This document shows positions 26,973 to 35,760 of a stretch of 64,000 bases of DNA, piece after piece. Position 1 is the first letter of the stretch, and each line of letters starts with the position of its first letter. The notes beneath the pieces are model-generated. The model had not been told where the DNA came from. It ran no database searches and worked only from the letters and a program-made list of their open reading frames with translations. Source of the stretch: Gemmatimonas sp. (GTDB lineage: Bacteria; Gemmatimonadota; Gemmatimonadetes; Gemmatimonadales; Gemmatimonadaceae). The DNA is taken from contig NZ_JANPLK010000083.1 of assembly GCF_031426495.1 (NCBI RefSeq), positions 1-64,000 on the forward strand, read 5' to 3'. The position numbers and the translations under genes were made by a program.

Positions 26973-27239
26973 CTATCCGTTCGATCGAGCGGGGTAGCTG
27001 ATATCGAGGGTGGGGGCCCGAACATCCATGTCCGACGGATCCCCCTGAAAGTGCACGGCGGCCCCGGTGTGCCACGGCTTTCCGTCCGTGCCGCTCACCA
27101 GGTAGGCCGCCTGCAATCGCAGCAGTTCGACCTCGTCATGCTCCATCAGTGCTTCGTGCTGGGCTGCCTGATCGAGCTCGTCCAGCTTCTCCTGCAACAG
27201 CGCGCTGAACGCCTCGGGGGTGGCCGATCGTACGGACAT
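26973..27239 (-). CDS. Small hypothetical protein of the filament gene group
   Basis: 88 residues. The first half is a charged helix (LLQEKLDELDQAAQHEALMEHDEVELLRLQ). The second half is Gly/Asp/Pro-rich with a HTGAAVHFQGDPSD stretch. No family recognised. It begins 17 nt after the chaperone-like gene and has no clear SD. The operon position suggests a flagellar accessory role, perhaps a chaperone or structural factor. Confidence 0.55.
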   Translation of the reverse strand: MSVRSATPEAFSALLQEKLDELDQAAQHEALMEHDEVELLRLQAAYLVSGTDGKPWHTGAAVHFQGDPSDMDVRAPTLDISYPARSNG

Positions 27240-27256
27240 CGTTCGCGGGTCTCTGC

Positions 27257-27748
27257 TCAGCGGAGACGGTCAACCAGATGTGCTCCGGCGGCCGATCCGT
27301 ATCCGAGACCTGCACTGCTCGCGCGCTGCACGGCGTCGAGCTCGCTCCGGATCTCGTCGGTCCGGCGCGCCACCTTGGCGGCCAGCTCCATCGTGACGCG
27401 GTGCGACGTGCTCAGCGCGGCGGACACTTCCGTGAGCAACGCGTCGGCGTCATCGACCGCCCGTTCCGTCGCCGCATACAGCGGGCTATCGGCGGTCGGA
27501 CGTTCGAGACGCAACATCACGAGGTGTTCGCTAAGGTCCTGCAACATCTGATCGCGCTGTTCGAGGAGACTGAACAGCCGGTCGTCATCCTCTCCGACCG
27601 CATCGACCGCTTCGCGCGCGAGGGCATCGGCGCTGGCACAGATCGCCAGCGCTCCGCGAGCGGCGGCTTGACGGGCTTCGGGACTGCGTCGACCGAACCG
27701 ACCGGCGCGAATGGTGTCGAAGGCGTTCATGATCGGGTTCCGTGTCAC
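27257..27748 (-). CDS. FliT/FlgN-like flagellar export chaperone (probable)
   Basis: 163 residues, predicted all-helical, with a long central coiled region (LLEQRDQMLQDLSEHLVML, RAVDDADALLTEVSAALS). Size, helicity and position directly after fliS fit a FliT or FlgN-type chaperone; sequence identity is too low for certainty. The GTG start overlaps the fliS stop (GTGA); an ATG at 27730 is an alternative. Confidence 0.6.
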   Translation of the reverse strand: MTRNPIMNAFDTIRAGRFGRRSPEARQAAARGALAICASADALAREAVDAVGEDDDRLFSLLEQRDQMLQDLSEHLVMLRLERPTADSPLYAATERAVDDADALLTEVSAALSTSHRVTMELAAKVARRTDEIRSELDAVQRASSAGLGYGSAAGAHLVDRLR

Positions 27749-28149
27749 GCCGTCTTCAGCTTCGCGACGCCGACGTTACCGGCGGCCGCGGCGGCGGTGA
27801 AGCCGTCACGCAGCGACGTCGCGATGTTCACGAGCTTGCGCAGCGTGGCCACGTCACCGCGCTGACCGATGTCGACGAGTTCGTAGAGCATGAACTGATA
27901 GAGATCGGCCAGCTGATTGGCGAGCGGTCCACCTTTCTCGAAATCGAGCGTAGCCAGCAACTCGCCGACCAGACCACGCGCGCGTCGCAACGACGTGACC
28001 CGCAACTCGACATCCTTGCGGTCCATCGCGATCCGCGCGCGCTCCAGGTTCACCACCAGCTGTTCGAACACGATCACGACGAGTCGCTCGGGAGATGCGG
28101 ACTGAATCTCCATTTCGCGATACGACGAGGACTGGCTGGCGTAGGACAT
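27745..28149 (-). CDS. fliS: FliS, flagellin export chaperone
   Basis: 134 residues. MSYASQSSSYREMEIQSASP is the typical FliS opening (Y-x-x-x-x-I/V-x-t-A-s-P), then LVVIVFEQLVVNLERAR, and LYQFMLYELVDI marks the later helices. It binds the C-terminus of FliC to prevent polymerisation in the cytosol. Follows fliD by 60 nt. Confidence 0.93.
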   Translation of the reverse strand: MSYASQSSSYREMEIQSASPERLVVIVFEQLVVNLERARIAMDRKDVELRVTSLRRARGLVGELLATLDFEKGGPLANQLADLYQFMLYELVDIGQRGDVATLRKLVNIATSLRDGFTAAAAAGNVGVAKLKTA

Positions 28150-28209
28150 CGGGACGGTGGCTAGAGTCAGAACAGATACGAAAACTGCGTCACTCGTGAG
28201 TATCGGCAG

Positions 28210-30258
28210 TTACTGGTTGCCCTGAAGTCCCTTGACGCTCGAAAGCAGCGAACTGCTCTGCGAGGTGAGACGGCTCATGGCTTCTTCCATTCGCGTGAAC
28301 TGCGCCACGAGCTGTTCGCGCTTGAGTTCGATACGCTTCTGCGCATCAGCCTCGCGCTTCTTCAGCAGAATCGTGTTCTGATTGATGTTCTTGAGCTGGG
28401 CGCTGATCGTACCGACGCCGAACTGCGTTGCGTTGTCGGTCGCCGTCACGAACGCCTGACCTACACCGGTGAAGCCGAACAGGGTTTCAATCTCGCCCGG
28501 CTTGTCGGCAAGGGCCGTCTTGAAGGTGTCCTGGTTAAACGTCAGGATCCCGTTGCGGTCGAGCGTCACCCCGGCGATGGTCAACTTATTGTACGTCGGG
28601 TTGCTGCTCACATCGGTACGGAGCGCTTCCTGAAACGTGCTCACCACACCGCGTAACAGCGTATCGGCGTAGAGCGGTGCATCACCCAGACGCTGCTCAT
28701 CGAAGAACTTCCGGATCTCGTTGTACGAGTCCACGAACTTCTGCACGGAGTCGACCGTCCCCTTCACGTCCCGATCGATGGTCACATCGATCTCCGTGCC
28801 GGGTTCGGCGGTGCTCAGTGAGAGCGTGACGCCGGCAATGGCATCGGTGATGTTGTTGGTCGACCGCGTGACTTCGCGACCGTCCACCCGGATCACCGCA
28901 TCCTGACCCACCTGTAGTTCACGACTGCGTCCGGCCACCGACGTGGTCGCCGATCCGAGCGAGCCACTGGACCCGTCGGCGTGCGTGACCGACATCGACA
29001 GTGACAAGCGCGAAGCACCGCCGGTGCCATCGGTGAGACGAATACGACCGTCGCTCCCGAGGGCCGCCGTGGCCGTACGCGAACCCGAGCCGAAACCCGT
29101 GGTGGCATCATTCACCTTGTCGAGCAGCGTCTGCATGGTATCGTTTGCGCCAACGACCAGTCCGATCGTCACGGCGGTGCCATCACCGCGCATCCCGCGG
29201 ATGTTGATGGCATCGCCGACGGCCAGATTGGACGCCGAGCCTCCGAACTTGAGCCCGACCAGCGACGTCGCGGCACCAGCGACGGCATCGGCCGCATCGG
29301 TGTACACGGGCGTCTGCACCGTCTGCTTCACACTGCCCGTGGTGCCGGCGGCAAAGCCGAGCGCGTCGATGACGGACTGCGAGCCGGCATCACCATCCAC
29401 CGCCGTGACGTTGCCGTCGACGACCAGGCGATAGCGCGTCTCACTGCCGTAGGCTTCGGATTCTACCGACGCCGCACCCCCAGCCGCGTTGATCTTGGCC
29501 GCGATCGACGCAATCGATTCGGTAGCCAGATCGGCCGTGATCACCGTGGTGCCCACGCGAATCGAGGCCGGCTGCGGGGACACGGCCAGTCCGAGTGCGG
29601 CGGCGGCAGCGAGACTGGCCGACGACACTGGCTTGCTACGCGTGTCGATGAACCCGAGCTCGCGCGCCATACCACCGGTGCCGTCGACAATGGCCACGCC
29701 GGACGCACCGGCGGTCTTGGCTGTCAGCACGAGACGACCGGCGGTGCCGCCTTCGCTCACGATGGCCGCCGTCACCCCAATATTGGCGTCGTTGATCTTC
29801 GTGCGGATGTCCGCCAGTGACTCCGTACCGACGATGTCGATCGAGGTGCCGTTGATCGACAGGGATCCGGTCAGTCCTCGCGCCGCCGTGGTGTCCGCGA
29901 CCGAGGCGCCGCCAATCTTCGCCGTGTCGGCGAGTTGCAGCACCTCAACACGATAGCGCCCCGGCGTCGCCGTCAGCGAAGCCGTAGCAGACAACAACGT
30001 GCGGGACGTGCTCGGACTGGGCGGGACGGTCGCCAAAAAGCCGCCGAACCCGGTGCGCCGCAGATTGCGCGCATTCGTGTTCAGCGTTTCAACGAGGCCC
30101 TGCATCTTGGTCCACGCCGTCTTCTGTGCCGCGCGCTTCGTAATGCGATCGGTGATCGGTGTGACCTGACGGGCTTCATAGGCCTTGATCGTCGAATCGA
30201 CGATATCGCCCCATTGAATGCCGGTGCTCAGTCCACTGATGTTGATCGGACTCGACAT
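28210..30258 (-). CDS. fliD: FliD, flagellar filament cap
   Basis: 682 residues. N-terminal ISGLSTGIQWGDIVDSTI and the FliD_N region (MQGLVETLNTNARNLRR) match the cap protein. A long Ser/Thr/Ala-rich middle carries several flagellin-hook-like IN repeats (SLADIRTKINDANIGVTA). The C-terminal FliD_C domain ends in coiled coil (LVAQFTRMEEAMSRLTSQSS). Strong SD AGGAGG at the start. Larger than the E. coli protein (468 aa) because of extra middle domains. Confidence 0.95.
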   Translation of the reverse strand: MSSPINISGLSTGIQWGDIVDSTIKAYEARQVTPITDRITKRAAQKTAWTKMQGLVETLNTNARNLRRTGFGGFLATVPPSPSTSRTLLSATASLTATPGRYRVEVLQLADTAKIGGASVADTTAARGLTGSLSINGTSIDIVGTESLADIRTKINDANIGVTAAIVSEGGTAGRLVLTAKTAGASGVAIVDGTGGMARELGFIDTRSKPVSSASLAAAAALGLAVSPQPASIRVGTTVITADLATESIASIAAKINAAGGAASVESEAYGSETRYRLVVDGNVTAVDGDAGSQSVIDALGFAAGTTGSVKQTVQTPVYTDAADAVAGAATSLVGLKFGGSASNLAVGDAINIRGMRGDGTAVTIGLVVGANDTMQTLLDKVNDATTGFGSGSRTATAALGSDGRIRLTDGTGGASRLSLSMSVTHADGSSGSLGSATTSVAGRSRELQVGQDAVIRVDGREVTRSTNNITDAIAGVTLSLSTAEPGTEIDVTIDRDVKGTVDSVQKFVDSYNEIRKFFDEQRLGDAPLYADTLLRGVVSTFQEALRTDVSSNPTYNKLTIAGVTLDRNGILTFNQDTFKTALADKPGEIETLFGFTGVGQAFVTATDNATQFGVGTISAQLKNINQNTILLKKREADAQKRIELKREQLVAQFTRMEEAMSRLTSQSSSLLSSVKGLQGNQ

Positions 30259-30287
30259 GCGTTCCTCCTACTGCTTTTCTAAGGCCA

Positions 30288-30323
30288 GACCCCGGGGCCG
30301 GCAAACTCGCCGACCCCGGGGTT
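30288..30323 (-). terminator. Terminator hairpin after fliC
   Basis: Inverted repeat AACCCCGGGG / CCCCGGGGTC with inner GGC/GCC pairs, located 26 nt after the fliC stop and before fliD. Very stable, which fits a highly expressed flagellin mRNA. Confidence 0.75.
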
Positions 30324-30348
30324 AATCACCTACTGGAGAACTTCAGGT

Positions 30349-31116
30349 TTAGCGGAGCAGCTGGAGCACGTTCTGGCTGCCCTGGTTCGCCTGCGACAGC
30401 ATGGCCTGTGCAGCCTGCGTCAGAATGTTGTTCTTGGTGAATGTGGCCATTTCTTCCGCCATGTCGACGTCGCGGATGGTCGACTCGGCCGCGCGGACGT
30501 TCACGACGGCAGACTTCAAGTTCTGCACCGTGTAGTCGAGCACGTTCTGGCCGGCACCGATGTTGGCGAGCGTGGAGTTCACCGCATCAAGGGCCGTGTC
30601 TGCATTGGCGAGCGTCGAGCTCGCGGAGAGCGCCGTCAACGTGAGCGCGGCATTGACCGTCACCGTGCCGTTCGAGGACGAATCAGAAACCTGGAACGTG
30701 AGCGAAGCGAACACCGAGGCGCCCTGGAAGTCCGCATCCGCCAGGATACGAGCCGACTCAGTCTGGAGCGTGGCGATTTCGGTACCGAGGGTGGCCGATA
30801 CGGTGCTGTTGTTACCCGTCGACTCCTTCTGCGTGATCAGTTCCTTCTGACGTTCGATGATGCGCTGGATCGTGGACGCTGCACCTTCCGCGATCTGAAG
30901 CATCGCATTGCCCTGCTCCGCATTCGAAGCCGCCTGCGTGAGCGACCGGCTCTGCGTGCGAAGCTTGTTGGCGATCGAGAGACCAGCCGCATCGTCAGCC
31001 GCACGGCTGATCTTGAGGCCAGAGCTCAACTTCCGCATGCTGTTCTCCGTCGCCATGTTGTTGACGAAGATGTTGCGCGAAGCAGTGATGGCGCCGACGT
31101 TCGTGTTGATACGCAT
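30349..31116 (-). CDS. fliC: FliC, short flagellin
   Basis: 255 residues, filament subunit. The N-terminal D0/D1 region is complete (SSGLKISRAADDAAGLSIAN), as is the C-terminal D1/D0 (VRAAESTIRDVDMAEEMATF, ending QNVLQLLR). The variable D2/D3 domains are essentially absent; only about 50 residues (130-180) separate the conserved halves, and they are Ser/Thr/Val/Ala-rich (SDSSSNGTVTVNAALT), good acceptors for O-glycans. SD GGAGG precedes the ATG. No clean sigma-28 site was found upstream. Adjacent to glycosyltransferases on the other strand. Confidence 0.97.
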   Translation of the reverse strand: MRINTNVGAITASRNIFVNNMATENSMRKLSSGLKISRAADDAAGLSIANKLRTQSRSLTQAASNAEQGNAMLQIAEGAASTIQRIIERQKELITQKESTGNNSTVSATLGTEIATLQTESARILADADFQGASVFASLTFQVSDSSSNGTVTVNAALTLTALSASSTLANADTALDAVNSTLANIGAGQNVLDYTVQNLKSAVVNVRAAESTIRDVDMAEEMATFTKNNILTQAAQAMLSQANQGSQNVLQLLR

Positions 31117-31337
31117 GAGACTATCCTCCGTGATGTTTACTCTGAGGCATCCGTGCCTCGCCCGGATCCGACTATCGAATCGCGGTCAGATGATATTGTC
31201 GTCCGAGCCCGAAAGAACTTGAGCGGGAGATTTCGAATGCTCCGCCGGGATGGAACACAGCATCACATTTCGGGCGCACCTGACACGCTCGTGGCGTGCA
31301 GCGTCACATCAGCGGCGCATCGCCCCTGTTGCCGCAC

Positions 31338-32777
31338 ATGACACAGCGCCCGAGTGACATCGAAGCGTGGCTCGTGGCGGGCCAGACGGCGCTCGATGCC
31401 GGCCAGCATACCGACGCCGCCGCCGCGTTTGCGCGCGTGCAGGACGCGCTGCCCGGCGAGATCACCGCAGCGCTGCTGGTCGCCAACGCCTGGCGGCTGG
31501 CGGGCAACACAGTGGCCGTGCGTGATGCGCTGCTCTCGGTCTTTCGGCACGCGACCGACGCCACGTCCGGCACCGGTTTTATAGAAAGCGCCGACGTCAC
31601 GGCGATCTATGAACTCGGTGCGGCGTTACTCGACGCCGGCGCGCCCGCCGAAGCGAGGCACCTGTTCGAGCGGGTCGTACGAAAACGCCCTAAGGACCCA
31701 GCGGCGCTGGGCGCGCTGGCCGGTGCGACGCGGGCTGATGGCGATCCGCAGCGGGCATGGCCGATCGTACAACGCGCGATGGCGATCGCGCCCAAGCAGC
31801 CGGCGCTGCTGCTCACGGCCGCCCAGATCCGACACGCACTGGGCGATCTCACCCGCGCGCGGTACTGGCTCGATCGGGCGGAAGCCGTGCGTCCGGCCCA
31901 TGGACCAACGAGGCGTCAGCGCGCGCTGACCTCACTCCTCGCGGGCCCGAGCGCCGACGGCTGGGCGGACTTCGAACACCGCGGATTGCCCACCCCTCCC
32001 ACCACCGGCGCGGCCGCGTGGCACGGCGAGCCGCTCGAGGGGCAGACGATCCTGGTCACGGCGGAACAGGGCCAAGGCGACAACTTCCAGTTTCTACGAT
32101 TCGTCGCCGCGCTGACGCGGCGCGGCGCAGGGCGCGTGGTGGTGGAGTGCCATCCGGGCGCGTTGTCGCTGTTCATCGCGAGCGGCTTTGACGCGGTCGC
32201 GAAGGGCCACGCTCCAGTCACCGACTGGTACGTGCCGATGCTGTCGCTACCGCATTGGTTGGGAACGGGCAACGACGTGGCCAGCAGCGACATCCCGTAT
32301 CTGCGCACGGGGGCGGCCGCGCGATTGAGTGCGGCTCCGTCCGGGCATCGTCGGATCGGCGTCGTCTGGCGCGGGAATCCGGCGTTTCCGGCCACGACGC
32401 TGCGGGACTTCGACCCGACGCTGCTCCCGCGCCTGCTGGATATCCCGCACGTCGAGTGGGTGTCGCTGCAGGTTGGCGCAGCGGACAGCGAGACGCCAGA
32501 AGCATTTCTCAAGCCGAAATTGTCTTTAAACTGGCTTGATACTGCCCTATTACTGGAACATATAGACGCCCTTGTAAGCGTGGATACGGGCATTGCGCAC
32601 TTGGCCGGCGCCATGGGAGTTCCCACCGTCATCCTGCTCCCGTTCACCCCCGATTGGCGCTGGGGGCTCGGCGTTGCCGGCACGCCATGGTACCCGGCGG
32701 CGCGGCTCATCAGACAGCGCGCGCCGCGTGACTGGGCGAGCGTGGTCGACGCGTTGACTCGCGCCCTCGACTCGTAG
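31338..32777 (+). CDS. TPR-repeat glycosyltransferase (probable flagellin glycosylation)
   Basis: 479 residues. Roughly the first 210 form TPR-like helical repeats (AEARHLFERVVRKRPKDPAA). The C-terminal part is a GT-B-type domain of the heptosyltransferase/GT9-like group, with EQGQGDNFQFLRFV and SVDTGIAHLAGAMGVPT. TPR-GT proteins next to flagellin genes commonly O-glycosylate flagellin. ATG 31338 is preferred; ATG 31296 is in frame upstream. Divergent from fliC with a ~220-bp spacer holding no gene. Confidence 0.85.
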   Translation: MTQRPSDIEAWLVAGQTALDAGQHTDAAAAFARVQDALPGEITAALLVANAWRLAGNTVAVRDALLSVFRHATDATSGTGFIESADVTAIYELGAALLDAGAPAEARHLFERVVRKRPKDPAALGALAGATRADGDPQRAWPIVQRAMAIAPKQPALLLTAAQIRHALGDLTRARYWLDRAEAVRPAHGPTRRQRALTSLLAGPSADGWADFEHRGLPTPPTTGAAAWHGEPLEGQTILVTAEQGQGDNFQFLRFVAALTRRGAGRVVVECHPGALSLFIASGFDAVAKGHAPVTDWYVPMLSLPHWLGTGNDVASSDIPYLRTGAAARLSAAPSGHRRIGVVWRGNPAFPATTLRDFDPTLLPRLLDIPHVEWVSLQVGAADSETPEAFLKPKLSLNWLDTALLLEHIDALVSVDTGIAHLAGAMGVPTVILLPFTPDWRWGLGVAGTPWYPAARLIRQRAPRDWASVVDALTRALDS

Positions 32778-32781
32778 CGTC

Positions 32782-32796
32782 CGGCAGATTCTGCCG
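32782..32796. promoter_or_regulatory. ftr-like enhancer site for the glycosylation operon
   Basis: CGGCA-GATTC-TGCCG, a perfect 5-bp inverted repeat with a 5-bp centre, 84 bp upstream of the sigma-54 promoter at 32881. Same form as the sites before flgB, fliL and fliQ. Confidence 0.7.
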
Positions 32797-32880
32797 GATC
32801 CGGAGGACGACGTTGCCGATTCACGTCGCGCCAGATGCCCGGCAAACCTGCTAAGATGTTGAATAGCAACGACTTGAATA

Positions 32881-32896
32881 TGGCACAGTCCGTGCA
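32881..32896 (+). promoter_or_regulatory. Sigma-54 promoter of the glycosylation operon
   Basis: TGGCACAGTCCGTGCA: GG and GC with exactly 10 nt between them, and a full TGGCAC -24 element. It precedes the leader ORF and the large glycosyltransferase gene. Confidence 0.8.
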
Positions 32897-32911
32897 TTTG
32901 AACGGATCGTC

Positions 32912-32995
32912 ATGCCTGTCTCCTCGTCGATCCATACTCCACGCGCGAATCAGCGTGCCTCACTCGCGCCAGCGTCTGCGCGCGGGGGCCGCTAA
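32912..32995 (+). CDS. Possible 27-residue leader peptide
   Basis: ATG at 32912 lies just downstream of the predicted sigma-54 transcription start. The frame begins MPVSSSIHTPRANQR and stops in TAATG, sharing a base with the glycosyltransferase start. That arrangement suggests translational coupling. Not recognised, and may be chance. Confidence 0.35.
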   Translation: MPVSSSIHTPRANQRASLAPASARGGR

Positions 32996-35754
32996 TGCGT
33001 CCGGTCGTCTGGGTAGGGCCGGTGTTCGAACCCACCGGCTATGCCGACGAGGTGCGCGGAATGGTTGCCGCCCTCGAGGCGGATCGCGTTCCGGTCAGCC
33101 TGCGCAGTAGCACCAGTGACGCTCGGGGATTTCGCGAGACCCTGAGCGTCGACCACTTGGCCGCACTGACGCGGTGCATCGAGCGTCCGGTGCCAGGCCC
33201 GTTCGTTCAGGTCCAACACTCGACGATCGACAGCTTCGCGCCCCCCCACGAGGAGGCGGTGTACTCGGTTGGGCGCTCGATGTTCGAGACCGACGGACTT
33301 CCCGGACACTGGGTCGCCGGTGCGAACGCGCTGGACGAGCTGTGGGTGACCGGCGACTTCAACGCGCAGACCTTTCGTGAGGCCGGCGTCCGCGTGCCCA
33401 TGCACGTCATTCCCGGTGGCATAGACAGTCAGCTCTTTCACCCGGACGGCGCACCGTACGCGATCCCCGGCGTTCGCGGAACCGTCTTCCTGAGTGTCTT
33501 CGAGTGGCGCTTGCGCAAAGGGTGGGATGTGCTGCTGCGCGCATGGGCAGATGCGTTCTCGCCCGATGACCACGTCACCCTGGTCATTCGCGCCTATCCC
33601 ATCGGCAACGTGGACGGCCGACGAAATGCCGACATTCTCAACGAGCGGATCAACCGCTTCCTCGTCGAAGCCTGTGGACGGCGTCGTGCCGATGTCGCCC
33701 GGATCGTCCTGATCGGCGAGCGGGTGCCAGCGCGCGATCTGCCCGCCTTGTATCGCATGGCCGACAGCTTTGTGCTGCCCACGCGAGGGGAAGGGTGGGG
33801 TCGCCCTTTTATGGAATCGATGGCGTGCGGCGTACCCGTGATCGCGACGAATTGGAGCGCGCATCTCGCATTCCTGAACACCGACAACGGCTATCTCATC
33901 GACGTCGACGGCCTCGTGCCCGCCGACGCGACCGAAGTGTCGGTGTACGCCGGGCAGCACTGGGCAAACCCCAGCGCACCGCACCTGAGCGTCCTCTTTC
34001 GCCGCGTCCATGCCGACCGCGCCGAAGCACGGGCACTCGGCGCACGCGCGCGACAGGACATGGTCACCGACTGGCCGTGGTCTCGGGTCGGTGCGGCGAT
34101 TGGTGCACGCCTGAAGGACATCGGTCGGACCGTGGATGCCATGCGCAGACCGGCCGGTCGTGTCGCAGCGACCGAGGCCTCGACGGCAGGCGTGATCGTC
34201 GAGGGTGGGAGCGGCAACACACGGCGCCGTCATTCCAACGCCAGCGAATGGCTCTTCGCCCTCCATGATCGTGGCCGCGTTCCGTACGCGTGGCGCACCG
34301 ACGAACACGGCGTACGACCCTCTTGGTCATCTCCCGCAATCGTGGCCTGGCGGCATCTCCGCAGGACGCTGCCTGCGGTGGCCGTCCATCTCACCGTGCT
34401 CGACGAGAAAGCGCTCGTCACCAGTCCGCGCACGCCATCGCAGGGCGCATGGGTCATCGACACCGGCAGCGTCGTGACCGACCGCGTACCACCCTGTTTG
34501 GTCACGTCATTGCGCGATCGTGCCGATATCGTCGTCGTCCCACATGACGCGGCGCGTGCCGCCGTACTCGCGATCGGCGCCGACCCGGCACGTATCGTCG
34601 TGCTCCCGGCGGCAGTAGACGCCAGCCACTTCACACCGACCGGTGCGCCGTACGGCAGACCGGCGACCGCTGCGACCCGCTTTCTCCTGATCGGTGGAGA
34701 CCAGCCGCACCGCGCACTGGCACGCGTGGTCAGTGCCTACGAGCGCGCCTTCACCGCCAGCGACGATGTGCTGCTGCATCTCGTGCTGCCATCCCGCCTC
34801 CGGGAAGACCTGAGCGCCTGGAGCGCCCGGCTCATGGCCGACGTGTCGGCCGGCCGGCGACATCCGAATCTCCCTGCGCTCTGGGTCGACAGTTCGCCCA
34901 TGACGTATGATGAAATGCCGTCGCTCTATCGTTCGAGCGACGTGCTGTTACACGTGGGCACGGCGACCGGTCGCGGACGCACGATCCGTGAGGCGATGGC
35001 ATGCGGGGTTCCGGTGATCGCCACCGACGATGCGCTGTCGCGACAGATCGTCGGTGCGGATGCCGGCTGGCGTGTGCCGCCATTCGGCGATACACCGGCC
35101 GCCGCGGACGCGTGGCGTGAGACGCTGATCAACCGCATGCACATGGCAACCGACATCGCGTCGCGACTCGAAAAGGCGCGGGCCGCGCACGAGCGCTCAC
35201 GCACGTTCGCGACGATCGACGCCTGCCGGAGCGCGATGGTTGATTTGCTGACGCAGTGGGACACGCTCACACCGCGCTCGCAGAGCGTGGAGACGCCGTC
35301 GGCGACGACGCGGCCCTTCGCGCTGCAAGCGCCGCGCGGCCTCGTGATCCTAGCGCACGCCGACTGGCACAACGGCATGTTGCCTGCCATCGCCCGCGCC
35401 TTTGCCGGCGCCTGCTCGACCGACGATGACGTCACGCTCGCGATCTGTCTCGACCCGGCGCAAGGTGTAAGCGCCGAGGACGCGACCGACCGCCTTCGTG
35501 CAGCGATGCTACTGGCCGGCGGCAGCGACGCGCAGTGGCCGGACGTGCTACTCATCGAGGATGCGTTCGACAGCGACACACAGCGTCGCTTGCGCGCAGC
35601 GGCCGACATCGTCGTCGCCGTGCGTGATCCCGCCGCCGCCACGGCCGCGCGAGCGGCGGGGTGTGCGGTGATCGACTCGCTGCTCCCGTCTGCATGGCAC
35701 GCCGCGATCGCGCACCAGTATCCTCGTGAACTTTCTTCCAGACTGTCTGCATGA
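32995..35754 (+). CDS. Large multidomain glycosyltransferase (two GT4-type GT-B units)
   Basis: 919 residues. The first GT-B unit (about 1-380) has the GT4 donor signature GEGWGRPFMESMACGVPVIA. The second (about 470-760) has GRTIREAMACGVPVIATDDA. The last ~140 residues (LVILAHADWHNGMLP and on) look like a third, incomplete nucleotide-binding half. Two active sites suggest it adds two sugars to the flagellin glycan. First full gene of the sigma-54-controlled operon 32995-38602. Confidence 0.85.
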   Translation: MRPVVWVGPVFEPTGYADEVRGMVAALEADRVPVSLRSSTSDARGFRETLSVDHLAALTRCIERPVPGPFVQVQHSTIDSFAPPHEEAVYSVGRSMFETDGLPGHWVAGANALDELWVTGDFNAQTFREAGVRVPMHVIPGGIDSQLFHPDGAPYAIPGVRGTVFLSVFEWRLRKGWDVLLRAWADAFSPDDHVTLVIRAYPIGNVDGRRNADILNERINRFLVEACGRRRADVARIVLIGERVPARDLPALYRMADSFVLPTRGEGWGRPFMESMACGVPVIATNWSAHLAFLNTDNGYLIDVDGLVPADATEVSVYAGQHWANPSAPHLSVLFRRVHADRAEARALGARARQDMVTDWPWSRVGAAIGARLKDIGRTVDAMRRPAGRVAATEASTAGVIVEGGSGNTRRRHSNASEWLFALHDRGRVPYAWRTDEHGVRPSWSSPAIVAWRHLRRTLPAVAVHLTVLDEKALVTSPRTPSQGAWVIDTGSVVTDRVPPCLVTSLRDRADIVVVPHDAARAAVLAIGADPARIVVLPAAVDASHFTPTGAPYGRPATAATRFLLIGGDQPHRALARVVSAYERAFTASDDVLLHLVLPSRLREDLSAWSARLMADVSAGRRHPNLPALWVDSSPMTYDEMPSLYRSSDVLLHVGTATGRGRTIREAMACGVPVIATDDALSRQIVGADAGWRVPPFGDTPAAADAWRETLINRMHMATDIASRLEKARAAHERSRTFATIDACRSAMVDLLTQWDTLTPRSQSVETPSATTRPFALQAPRGLVILAHADWHNGMLPAIARAFAGACSTDDDVTLAICLDPAQGVSAEDATDRLRAAMLLAGGSDAQWPDVLLIEDAFDSDTQRRLRAAADIVVAVRDPAAATAARAAGCAVIDSLLPSAWHAAIAHQYPRELSSRLSA

Positions 35755-35760
35755 GTGCCC

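Noticed and set aside
26849..27001. Plus-strand 50-codon frame beginning MARNFTGRKDFL
   Set aside because: Overlaps the flgM promoter and the end of an opposite gene, with no SD or homology; probably chance.
31170..31200. Weak sigma-28-like match (TTCGATAG) upstream of fliC
   Set aside because: No -35 TAAA at the right distance; too weak to annotate.
32992..34308. 438-codon frame antisense to the large glycosyltransferase
   Set aside because: No domain match; the sense strand carries clear GT4 motifs.
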